This document shows positions 18,441-28,200 of a DNA stretch of 64,000 nucleotides, piece by piece. This DNA is from Methylocella sp. Its GTDB lineage: Bacteria > Pseudomonadota > Alphaproteobacteria > Rhizobiales > Beijerinckiaceae. The position numbers were made by a program, and so were the translations under genes. Within the stretch, counting starts at the first letter, position 1, and every line of letters starts with the position of its first letter. The stretch is from positions 4,642,501 to 4,706,500 of the forward strand of contig JBBCGG010000001.1 of assembly GCA_037200525.1 (NCBI GenBank). The letters are read 5' to 3'. Below the pieces are notes generated by a model. That model saw only the letters and a list, made by a program, of their open reading frames with translations. It ran no database searches and was not told the DNA's origin.

Positions 18441-18775
18441 AACTACATTGTTCCTTTCAGAGGGTGGGGGTAGCGGCAAGAGACAAAATTACGTTAGATG
18501 GTAGGCCCTGTCTTTCGCGATTAAATGTGTTGCCGCTGTAAGAATTCATCCGGGGTTTATTACTTGATGACATGTCTTTCGGAGGGGTGCCTGGATCAAA
18601 TCTCATCTCGAGACTGTAGAAACTCCCGAGCATCTGCGCAACCGCATGACATGACGAGATTCTTCGTCAATGTCGCAGGCTCTATTGCTGTCCCAGCAGG
18701 CGTTTTTGGGACTGGAACGAATTTTACAAGGTTTTCGAGCAGGAGCGGCAGAAGCGCCTGGCGGAGGAATATCCC
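18441..18775. other. 335 bp without a supported gene
   Basis: Upstream region of the leftward hydrolase. In the 100 bp before 18776 the frame of the next gene is open and reads like protein (WDWNEFYKVFEQERQKRL) but lacks a start codon, so a truncated gene may extend here. Confidence 0.3.
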
Positions 18776-18985
18776 ATGCAAAAGCAATGGTTCTGCTTCT
18801 CGGCGCCGGGGATCGAGGATCAATATGGCCACGGCGATACGCGCGAGGCACAGGAATATGCCCGCGAGCTGGCACCGGAGTTCTCATGGCAGCCGCTTGG
18901 CCATACCGTTCACGTCGAGCCAACTGGCCTCGGCCTCGAGATAAGTGAGGCTTTGGCGGTTCTCCGCGGCGGTCACGACGTCTGA
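18776..18985 (+). CDS. Hypothetical protein, 69 aa, possibly a gene remnant
   Basis: The ATG at 18776 has GGAGG 8 nt upstream. The product begins MQKQWFCFSAPGIEDQYGHG and has a second half with LGHTVHVEPTGLGLEISEAL. No family recognised. The same frame is open and protein-like for 30 codons upstream without a start, so it may be the 3' part of a larger lost gene whose internal GGAGG is a coincidence. Confidence 0.45.
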   Translation: MQKQWFCFSAPGIEDQYGHGDTREAQEYARELAPEFSWQPLGHTVHVEPTGLGLEISEALAVLRGGHDV

Positions 18986-19035
18986 TGTGCAACCTTTACT
19001 CGATGACCCGCAATCAGGATGGGGTCGGAAGTGGG

Positions 19036-19284
19036 CTAACGCGATTCTAAAGTCTTCAGGTCTTCGCTTCGCACGAACACGTCGCCATTGGGGCACCGGA
19101 GCCCGAGATCAAATTTAAGGCTTGCAATCCGTTCGATTTGCACTCGGTAGATCTCAAAGAGAGCGAGAGGATCTTTACTGCGAGAAGCCGACCCAACTAG
19201 CCTGTCTAAGTCATCTCTAGCGATTGCGCAGACCACAGGATTTGCGCCGTTCAGCATAGAAAACTCAACTTTGGTTAGGGCCAA
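19036..19284 (-). CDS. DUF1488-like protein
   Basis: Small protein resembling DUF1488: a V-F...NGANPVVCAIARDDL start, a middle helix with FEIYRVQIERIASLK and an end NGDVFVRSEDL. Members are about 80-90 aa, function unknown, common on alphaproteobacterial plasmids and islands. Start uncertain: a TTG at 19284 includes the conserved N-terminal strand, while the ATG at 19257 would lose it. 82 aa from the TTG. Confidence 0.5.
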   Translation of the reverse strand: MALTKVEFSMLNGANPVVCAIARDDLDRLVGSASRSKDPLALFEIYRVQIERIASLKFDLGLRCPNGDVFVRSEDLKTLESR

Positions 19285-19764
19285 CCGAGCTTTGCAGCTC
19301 GAACTCGCCAACGGCATCGTAGCTTCCTCGCGTTTGCGCCGGTCCTACAAGCGGCCCGGCTCCCCGCAGGCTGGTGCCCCGCGATTTTCGACTAGACTGG
19401 AGGCCGACGCACTCCCGCCTAGCAAGCAACGCATATGGAACAGCGATGTTACGACGTGATTTCAACTTCGAAAAAAAATCGCCGCAGCCATCGATTGTCG
19501 GAAAATGGGGACGATTGATCACCGTTGCACGGTAAATTGTTGCGTTCTTGCATGCAGCCATCGTGCTCTTACTGGCGAGGCGGCGGACGAGTTTTCGCGA
19601 GCACGGACATCATGCTGTAACAAACTGCGTAAATTTTTCTCGCTCCTAACCAACCGTGCTTTTGGCAGGAAGGAGCGAGGCAGATAATGATGCTTCTGAA
19701 GAGCCACAAACTGGACGCCATAGGCCGATAATCATCCCATCTGAGCCACCAGGAGTAAAATTCT
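19285..19764. other. 480 bp without a supported gene
   Basis: Short frames only, with unlikely composition and no ribosome binding sites. Lower GC than the flanks between 19480 and 19800. No repeats noticed. Confidence 0.35.
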
Positions 19765-19995
19765 TTGTTTGAGGCAAAGCAAAATTTTCCTGCCACAAAA
19801 AAGAAAAGAGGTAGGCCGACGGGACGCGTGCGCCCCGAAACGAAAACACTTCGCATTGCTATCGATACTCTCAAATCTATTGATAATTGGATTGCCGCCC
19901 AGCCTCATCCGAGGCCCACAAGGCCGGAAGCGGCGCGCTCGCTGATCGAAGCCGCGCTTCACTTTTTGGATAAGGAGTCCGGTGAGAAGAGGTAG
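19765..19995 (+). CDS. Ribbon-helix-helix-like DNA-binding protein
   Basis: 76 aa. Basic N-terminus (KKKRGRPTGRVRP) followed by a ribbon-helix-helix-like segment (ETKTLRIAIDTLKSIDNWI ... RPEAARSLIEAALHFL). The TTG at 19765 is chosen because AGGAG lies 9 nt upstream. Small repressors of this shape occur in phages and in toxin-antitoxin or plasmid systems; no toxin gene is adjacent. Divergent from the late operon end at 20106. Confidence 0.6.
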   Translation: MFEAKQNFPATKKKRGRPTGRVRPETKTLRIAIDTLKSIDNWIAAQPHPRPTRPEAARSLIEAALHFLDKESGEKR

Positions 19996-20105
19996 ATCCT
20001 CAGGGCGCATCCGCGGCGAGGACCTGTCTTTCCCTTCGCTCGATCTTCGCGATCCACCGGTGTCCGGTCGCCGCCGGTGCCGTAATCGCCTCGGAACCGG
20101 GCCCT

Positions 20106-20621
20106 CTAATTCGCCATAAAGCAGGCTCTGCCGTTGGCATCGCTACCGATGCCGAAAATTTGACCAGTGAATACCGACATATCTCTACTCTCTCCCGGCG
20201 CGAGCGCAAATCCTGTTAGAACCGTAACGCTTGAGTTTCCGATAAAGATCGTCGTCGCATTGGGAGCCACCGTGCAGTTTTTGACGATTCGCTGGACATT
20301 GTTGGCGTTAATCGGAGCCAGAGAAACGACGGCTGTGGCAACATTGGTCTGCGTCGTCGTCAGGGTCGCCCCGGTGGCCGGCGTTGTCGACAGCGCGGCG
20401 TTGAGCGAGTGATCGCCGAAAGCGAAAGCCGGACCCTCGACGGTGACCGATCCATCCGCATTTGGCTTTATGCAATTCGTCGGATTGCCAGGGTCGCATA
20501 TCCCGACGTTGGAACCGACGATGCCGGTGGGTACGGGGTTCGGGGCTCCATCTTGTACAACCTGTGCGAACGCCGAGGCCGGAGCCAGCATCGCAGCCAG
20601 CAAGAGTAGAATTTTGATCAT
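20106..20621 (-). CDS. Secreted hypothetical protein with signal peptide
   Basis: 171 aa. Clear Sec signal peptide MIKILLLLAAMLAPASAFAQ at the N-terminus, then a beta-rich Thr/Ala/Asn-rich domain with three cysteines (NVGICDPGNPTNCIKPNADG, VKNCTVAPNAT). The start at 20621 is chosen for the signal peptide; an open frame exists 17 codons upstream. Last gene of the leftward late region, after the lysis genes; may be a surface or lysogenic-conversion protein. Confidence 0.6.
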   Translation of the reverse strand: MIKILLLLAAMLAPASAFAQVVQDGAPNPVPTGIVGSNVGICDPGNPTNCIKPNADGSVTVEGPAFAFGDHSLNAALSTTPATGATLTTTQTNVATAVVSLAPINANNVQRIVKNCTVAPNATTIFIGNSSVTVLTGFALAPGESRDMSVFTGQIFGIGSDANGRACFMAN

Positions 20622-20638
20622 GCCAGAGTCCTTGTGGG

Positions 20639-21058
20639 CTACGGAGTGGACGGCGGCGGCGAGCCGTGCCAAATCATGTAAAGATAGGTCGCTATCGCGG
20701 TGAACAGGCCGCCGACTACACCGCTCGTGGTGATGATCGTGGCGACGTGCTTGGCCGCACCTTCCCGCTCGGCGGCGGCCTTCTCGAGAACCTTGAGGCG
20801 CTTGGAGTGATCGTCAGACTTTGCCGCCGTCGTATCGCCTTTGGCTTCGATCCGCTTCATATCCGCCTGCAAGACCGCGATCTCGAGCCCGAGGATTTTT
20901 GCGATTGCCGAAGGGAGGTCTTTGATGTCCTCGCGGACCTCTGACTTGAACTCGATGAAGCTCTCCTTGAGGTTCTTCTGATTGGTGACGACAGCGGCGA
21001 GCGTGCCCTTTATTTCACCTTCGTAAAGGTGGCGATCTGCGTCCTCTCGATCTGTCAT
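20639..21058 (-). CDS. Coiled-coil protein with C-terminal membrane segment
   Basis: 139 aa beginning MTDREDADRHLYEGEIKGTL. A long alpha-helical region (about 15-100) is followed by one hydrophobic segment (IITTSGVVGGLFTAIATYLYM) near the C-terminus. This layout is common for phage membrane proteins next to endolysins; it may be a holin or a membrane-anchored accessory. Start at 21058 rather than an upstream basic extension that overlaps the previous gene. Confidence 0.55.
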   Translation of the reverse strand: MTDREDADRHLYEGEIKGTLAAVVTNQKNLKESFIEFKSEVREDIKDLPSAIAKILGLEIAVLQADMKRIEAKGDTTAAKSDDHSKRLKVLEKAAAEREGAAKHVATIITTSGVVGGLFTAIATYLYMIWHGSPPPSTP

Positions 21059-21069
21059 CAAGCGAGCCC

Positions 21070-21330
21070 TTAGACAATGGAGATGGCCTTGAGGATCGCT
21101 TCGACGATCGGGAGGCCAGCGGCGAGTTCGGCCTGAAGGCTCTTCTCTTTCCACGCGGCCTCGAGCGCCACGAAGTCGGGGCTGATCGGCGTAAGAGCCG
21201 CAAGGACTTTGGATACATCCGATATGCCGGTCGATACGTCGGCCGGAACCGCAGCGACGACTTTCTCAACCTTCTCGACGGTGGCCGTTGCCGGGGAAAA
21301 CCATGAAACGATTTCGCTGAACAAGCTCAT
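21070..21330 (-). CDS. Small phage protein next to endolysin, 86 aa
   Basis: Starts MSLFSEIVSWFSPATATVEK; the rest is helical and amphipathic, ending with GLPIVEAILKAISIV. Its ATG overlaps the stop of the endolysin gene (ATGA). Size and position suggest a lysis-module accessory; no transmembrane segment of holin length is obvious. Confidence 0.55.
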   Translation of the reverse strand: MSLFSEIVSWFSPATATVEKVEKVVAAVPADVSTGISDVSKVLAALTPISPDFVALEAAWKEKSLQAELAAGLPIVEAILKAISIV

Positions 21331-21857
21331 TTTGCCGCCCCGCTGGCCGCGCCAATCGCGGTGAAAAATGAATGGCCGTAGCCGGCAATGAGAACGTTCT
21401 TGTCCTCGCCGTTGATGATGCGCCTGGCGTTGATCCAGTCAGCATGCATTGAGCTGAAGTAGGTCGAGAGCCTGGCGCCCGTGTACATGCCGTTGATCAT
21501 GCCGTCGTAAAGTCCGCGGAGCGCCAGCGGCCATTGCAGCAAATCGCCGGGGTTCTTGGCTCCGAACTTCGCGTAGTTCGATTTCCATGTGACGCCGACA
21601 AGTCCTTCCCCGATATACGGATAGTAGGGCTTGGAGCGGAGATAGGCCTGGCTGCCTGCCTCTTGAACCGGCTGCATCGCGGTGCCGGTCTCGTGGAAAA
21701 CGGTGGCCAGCATGTAGGCGAGCCACCGTTGATCCGTCAGATCGCGCCGGGACCATTCCCCGAGAATGCGAGTCATGCCGTCGACTTGCAGGTGATTAAG
21801 CCTGCCGTCGAACGGCGCCGCCCGCACATGGTCGAAGAATGAGCCCTGGTCGATCAT
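21327..21857 (-). CDS. Phage endolysin, glycoside hydrolase 19-like
   Basis: 176 aa. The motif ATVFHETGTAMQPVQEAG carries the probable catalytic glutamate of chitinase-class-I/lysozyme-like endolysins, and YIGEGLVGVTWKSNYAKFG matches the substrate-binding region (usually RG..QLTW..NY..FG). It degrades peptidoglycan at lysis. No signal peptide, so release would need a holin. First gene of an overlapping lysis cluster. Confidence 0.72.
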   Translation of the reverse strand: MIDQGSFFDHVRAAPFDGRLNHLQVDGMTRILGEWSRRDLTDQRWLAYMLATVFHETGTAMQPVQEAGSQAYLRSKPYYPYIGEGLVGVTWKSNYAKFGAKNPGDLLQWPLALRGLYDGMINGMYTGARLSTYFSSMHADWINARRIINGEDKNVLIAGYGHSFFTAIGAASGAAK

Positions 21858-21869
21858 TGTCGCGCCTTC

Positions 21870-22160
21870 TTAGGAAGCTGAAGTCACCGAAGGGGCGGGC
21901 GTGGTGGACGCGGGGACAGCGAGCGCGGCGTCGATCTCGGCCTGGGCGGAGGCGACTACAGCGAGCGCTCCGGTCAGGTCGACAGGCGCGGGCTCGGAGC
22001 CCAGCTTGGCGACAAGCGCGTCAACGCTAGTTTTTAGGGTGGCGAGGTTGGTGTTGAGCGTATCAATGGCGGCCATTTTTGCCTCGATGCTGGTAAGTCG
22101 TTGATTGATAGAGACTTGCTGTTGAAAAACGCCCTGAATGAACTTTGAAAGCACGGTCAA
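21870..22160 (-). CDS. Coiled-coil hypothetical protein, 96 aa
   Basis: Begins MTVLSKFIQGVFQQQVSINQ; heptad-like helix (RLTSIEAKMAAIDTLNTNL) followed by an Ala/Pro/Thr-rich tail. It ends 13 bp before the endolysin start, so the two are probably co-translated. No family recognised. Confidence 0.5.
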   Translation of the reverse strand: MTVLSKFIQGVFQQQVSINQRLTSIEAKMAAIDTLNTNLATLKTSVDALVAKLGSEPAPVDLTGALAVVASAQAEIDAALAVPASTTPAPSVTSAS

Positions 22161-22243
22161 GGCGTTCTCCTTTTGTTCTTTGCTAAAATACGCACGACTG
22201 GAAATCCTGCTAGATCAAGAAATCCTGCACGGCGCGAAATCGT

Positions 22244-25200
22244 TCACGGTTTGTTCATAAATGCAGCAATCCGTCGCGCAGCTACTTCGTTCATTGAGAC
22301 GGCCTTCGCATTGAGCGACTCGATCTGCGCATCCTTCTCCTCGCCACTCATCGTCGTGCTTCTTTGAATATCGAGCACTTGAGCATTGATGCGATCTTGC
22401 GCGATCGATAGCTGGCGGCGAACGGCATCGACGCTATCTGGCTCCGACTCGGGTTTCGGTGCCGGAGTCATGTTGACCGCGACCTTCGGCTGCTCTGCGG
22501 GCTTGCCCTTCTCTGCAAGCGCCTTGTTCAGTGCCGAAAGCTTTTCGACCGTGCTGCGATAGTCAGCTTCTCTCGGCCAGGTGCTATCTTTCATAGCGCC
22601 TTCAGACTGAGCAAGGTCGGCCTTGTCGCGCGCTATGCCTTCCTGGAGGACGGCTGGGCGTCGCTTGATCTCGCTAATCATGGTGTCGAGACGGCGCGTA
22701 AACCCGTCAAGGTTCGCGTCTTTGTCAATAAACACGCTCTCGCGCGACTGAACCTCGCCGCCTTCCCAGCGAATGAACGGCTGAATGCGCACGCCGTAGT
22801 TTGACTCGTTAAAGACGCGCTGAGCACGCGCTGAAATCTCGAGCCCCGCATAATTTCCGATCCTCGCGTCCTGCGAGTTCATGAAAGACCGTTCCATTTC
22901 GACGAAGTATTTCTTAACCGCCGCGCCGGCAGCCTCGCGGCTGGTTTGCTCGCCTCCCTTCACGCCAGAAAGGTTGATCTTGAAGTTATCGCCCGAGACA
23001 TCCTGAACCTTCGCGGCTTCAGTCTTCGCGGACTCGATCTGGCTGGCCGAGTGGAGGAGCCGGGATTTGAGGAATTTGATCGAGCCCGAGAGCCTTGATT
23101 GGGTCGACTCGAATGATCGGCGCTGAGCGGTGAGCTGGTTCACTTTGCGGGTTAGCTCGGCTTGCTCGAGAATGCGCATATCGCCTGTGGCGGCGGCTTT
23201 CATTTCGGCCGCTTCCGGCAATGGATTATCGATGTCCTCCGCGGAGCGCACGCCTTTGGCTCCGGAGATGATCTGCCCGATGAACTTCGCCTTGGTATCG
23301 AGCTTTTGCCACATGAAGGCATCGAACGACCGCTGCGTCACGTAGCGATAGAGCTGAAGCTCCTTGTTCATGTTTCCCTGGCGCAAGCCGCGTCCGTCCC
23401 GCTGCGATACCTCAGCGGGCTTCCAGGGCGCATCGATGTGGTGCAGCGCCGTCATCAAGCGTTGCACGTTCGTTCCAACGCCCATTTTGCCTGTCGATCC
23501 GAACAAGACGCGGGTTTCGCCTGAGCGCGCTTTCGCAAAGAGGCGGCCTTTGGCCTGGTCGTCCTTCGCGTCATGAATGAAGGCGATTTCATTGCGCGGG
23601 ATGCCGCGCTCGACGAGGCGCTTGGCCATGTCTTCATAGAGGTTAATGCGCGCTGTCTCTAATGGCTCGCCAGCGTCTTCTTCGTCTGTCGCGCCCTCAT
23701 CAACCTGATCGGCCTTTGGCTTTTTCGTGGCGGCGCGAGTCTGCGGCACGCCCATGTCGAGGAATACGAGCTGCAACTTATTGACCTTGTCGGAGCCTTC
23801 GCCCTCCTTGTAAATCTTCGTGATCTTGTCGATCGCCCGTGCGACTTTGCCATTCGGGTTAAAGGGCAGATCGGGATTGTAAAGGCGAGCGTCTGTCGCG
23901 ACCTTGCGGCCATCCGACACGACCTTCAGCATGTTGTCCGAGCCCTTACCCGGGCGAACACCTTTCAGGTTCGCGGCGCGGGACACAAAGCCGTCGATCA
24001 GCCGTTCCTCTTCCTCGGTCGGTTCCGCCTGGACGATGCGGATGCCCGGCTGGCCGCTCTCATTCTTTGCAAGCTCCGGGCGCGGCAGGTTGAGCATGTC
24101 TGCCGTCTGCGTATCTGCGATCTCCGAGTAAATGGAAACTAACTCGGGAATATTGACGAATTTCGAGAAAGACGTGACGGGCTGATAGGTGCGTCCGTCC
24201 GGCGAAAGCTCCATCGAGTCGACGGTCTGTCCGAAGGTTGACGCCCAATTATCGAACTTATCGATGCCGAGCTGGCGCAAGCGATTCTCTTGCAGATAAC
24301 GCTGCATCGTAAACATTTCAGCCAGCGTGTTCGAGATCGGCGTTCCGCTTGCGAATGTCGCCGAACGGCCGGGCTTGTTCTGCTCGAGCCACTGGATTTT
24401 TTGATAAAGATCCTCGGCGCGCTGGCTGGCGGCCTGAGACAATCCCTTGACGCGGGTCATCTTCGTGGCGAACGCCAGGTTCTTGAATAGGTGCGCTTCA
24501 TCGAGGAAAATGTGATCGACGCCGAGTTCTTCGAACGTCACGCCGCCATCCTTGCGCTCGATGTTCAGGAGAGCCTTTTTGCGAGCCTCTAGCTTGTTCT
24601 TGGCCGTCTCGACCTGTTTGACCGTCTTCTTGTCATTTTTGTCCGCGTGCATCTGGCCGATGATTTCCTCGAGCTGCTCCATCTGCTTGTCTATGTAGGA
24701 GGCCTGCCATTCTTCCGAGGTCTTGATGCGACCGAAGGCGTCATGCGTGATGACAATCGCATCCCAATTTCCCGTCGCCACCTTGCCCGCGAAAGCCCGG
24801 CGAGCGTCGCGCGTCATCTCGTCCTTTTCAGCCACGAGGATATCAGCGGTCGGATAGGCTTGTAGAAACTCGCGCGAGTATTGCTCGAGCATGTGGTTCG
24901 GGATGATATGCATCGGCTTGCGGACAAGACCGAGCCGGCGCATTTCCATTGAGGCGGCGACCATCGTGTAGGTCTTTCCGGCGCCGACAACGTGATCGAG
25001 AAGCGTGTTCCCGTTCTGCACGATACGCCAGACGGCGTTCTTTTGATGCGCTCTGAGGTCGAACGGTACAATGGTTCCGTCCGACTGCGCGGCCATCCGC
25101 GTCATGCCTGGGAAGGTTTGGTGCTGACCGTCAAATTTACGATTGACCGTCGAGTTGTACTGCCGATTGTAGATGGCCTCGAGGCGATCGCGGTTAGCGT

Positions 25201-28200
25201 CGTTCTTCCAAACCCAGCCTTCTGCGCCGGTCTCATCATTGCCGGCGAAGGCATCTTTCAGGTCGGCAACCTTGATGTTCGCTTCTTTAGTCGCTGCGTC
25301 GTTGACTGACGACGTGCCGTCCGAATGCTTATCGGTGACTGTGATCCGACGCATATTCATGGCGGCATCGACGATCTGCGGAAGGTCAACGCGGTTCGTC
25401 GCATACTTCGCGTAGGCTTCTGTGGACGCTCCTGCAACGCCGATGTTCCACTCCGCCGTGACGGGGTTTCGGCGAACGGTTGAGCCGTCTGCCCCTAAAT
25501 GCTCCTCGAGAAACTGCTTATAAACGTCATCTGGTATCCAAGGCGCGCCGATCTGCGCCTTGATGTCGACCGACGTCAGAGGCTCGGGCTGGACTTTCTT
25601 GAGCGCCTCGACGTTTCGGGCGAACCGCGGATCGTCCTTCGCCGCCGCCTCGGCGTTTTCGAGCTTTTGAACGACGTCGCCAGAAAGGTAATCGTCGGAC
25701 GTCGCCAGCTTTCCTCCCGCTGGATCGCGATAGGCCACATCGCCAAGGGCCGCCTCGACCTGTTCAACGGGGATCTTCAGAGCGTCAGCGATGTAGTACT
25801 CATCGACGCCGCCGCGGGCGTCCAGAGAGGCCATCATCGCATCGGAAGGCCCTGAGATCATGCGCTCGACAGGAGCGGACACGATGTCGCGCTCGAACAG
25901 CGCCGTTTTGCGGGCCTTGTCGGTTTCCGCGTCATAGTTCTCGAGCGACAATACCTTGTAGGCATCAGGATCGGGTCGGAACGCTTTGAAGTTCGGCATC
26001 GACGTGACGATGACTGGTTCGCCGGCCTTATTCAGCCGCTTTGTGACCGTGACGACTTCTCGGCTGATCGGTCCATGCTTTTTCACAAAAGCTTCGTATT
26101 CCGCAGAAAGCTTCTCGCGAAGATGCGCATTGGCTTCCGTTTTACCGCTCGCCTGCGATGACACGAGGTCGTTGAAAATGTCACGCATCCTCGAGAGGCT
26201 TGCTACCTTTGCGACATCTTCGCCCTTGAGGCTCGTCTCCTGGCCCACGCCATTGAGAACACGGAATATTTTTCCATCCTTCTCAAAAAAGCCGCCCTCT
26301 TTGACTTTTCCGGTTGTCTCGGCCGCCTCTGTCGTTTGCTTCGGGGTCCGGGCCTCGATCGAGCGCGGAACCATGCGCAAGTCCCGCGGAATGGTCGAGG
26401 CCGCAGAGGCGATCTGATTGGCGATATTCGAGATATCCTCGCTGGCGACGCCATATTCATTCGCCCGGTACATCGACCCGGACAAGACGTGCTCGCCCAA
26501 CACAATGTTGGGGTGTTCGTCGAAATATTTGTTGATGCGCGCAGTTCCATCGCCGATCCGGATATCGGTCACATCATTCCAGCTTGGTGCGTTTTCTGCG
26601 GGAGACTGACCATTCGCGCGCTTGCGCAGAAAGATGATGTCCGTGGTGACTTCCGTCCCAGCATTCCCGGCGAATGCGCCTTTCTTGCCGCCCGGCAGGC
26701 GTATGGCGCCCATGAAGTCAGCACGCTGATTTATCATCTTGCGCGCCCGGCTCATCTCCTTGTCCATCGTGTAGCGTGACGTGATGAATGCTACCATTCC
26801 GCCAGCGCGTACCTTGTCGAGCGAGCGCACGAAGAAATAGTCGTGGATCGGAAGGTTCGGCAGGCCGTATTTTGCGTCGCGAATGCCATAGGCCCCGAAT
26901 GGGACATTCGAGATCGCGAGATCAAAATAATCGTCCGGCCGCTTCAAATCCTGAAAGCCGGTGACGTTTACGTCGGCTCCACCATACAGCATCTTGGCTA
27001 TTGCGCCGGACGTCGGATCAAGCTCACTCGCAGTCCAGGCCGTCACATTGCGGGCCGACTCCGGGGTAAGGCCGATGAAGTGGCCCACGCCGGCTGCGGG
27101 CTCGAGCGCACGACCTCCCATGAACCCAAGGCTCTCTACGGCCTTCCAAATGCCCTGAATGACCGGGACGCTCGTGTAATGCGCATTCGTCGTCGAGGCT
27201 CGAGCAGCCGCATATTCTTCAGGCGTCAAAAGCTCTTTCAACTCAGCGCGTTCGGCCTTGTATTCCCTGTCCTGATCGAACGCCTTCTGAGAGAGCGATC
27301 CCCATCCGGTATAGCGCACGAGGGCCTGCTTCTCGGCGAGCGTCGGCTCACGCGCCTCGGCGAGCACCTGGTGTACCGTGCGGATAGCCTCGATGTTGGC
27401 GCGGAATTTGGCGCGCGGGCCACCGACGCCAATCTGGTCGGCTTCCGGGTCAATGAGATAGTTGCGCTTCGCTCGATCGGCGAGGCTTTGGGCAGCCTCT
27501 AATCGTCCGCGTTCGGCCGCGGTGCGTACACTATCTCCGCCAGAACTATCTCCTCCGCTACCAGCGGGGCGCTTTGGACTGCGTTTAGCCTTTCCTGCGG
27601 GTCGGTCGGCAGGTTCGGGTTGTTGACTATCTGCGCTATCAGGGTGTCGTAGAGGTCCATTGCTTGCTCGCCCACCGTCCGCAAGTAATCCGCCTGTTGG
27701 CCCGACTTCTGGAGGGCGTCCAGCATCGATGGGTTGCTGCCCTTCAGGTATTGCTGGTGCATCCGTGCGTAGACTGTCGCCGATGGCATTGGTCAAATCC
27801 TTTTCCGGCTCAGACTTGGACGCCTTCGCGGGTTTGTCAAATAGCTGGGGCGCGGTATTCGCCTCATCGAACATGCCGCCCGCGTCTTTCTGCGGGACTT
27901 TTGGCGCAAGCGGCTTCTCGGCCTCGCGCTGTGCGAGATCGGCGTCACTGATACGCTCAGCGCCCGGAATGACGGTCTGAGGCTTGCCTTCGGCTCCGGC
28001 CTCGGTCGCCGGCGACGTATTTGCGGCAACCGGCTCATATTCGGCGTCATGCATGGTCGGGCGAACGTGCTTCCACCCGGCAGGCGTGCGTTGGAGTCCA
28101 ACCGACTCGCTATGCCAAAATCCACGGTAAAAGTAAGAGCGGACGCCGTTTCCGTCCTCTCTAATCAGGTTGCCGTCGGCATTGTGGCCAATTTCGCGAA

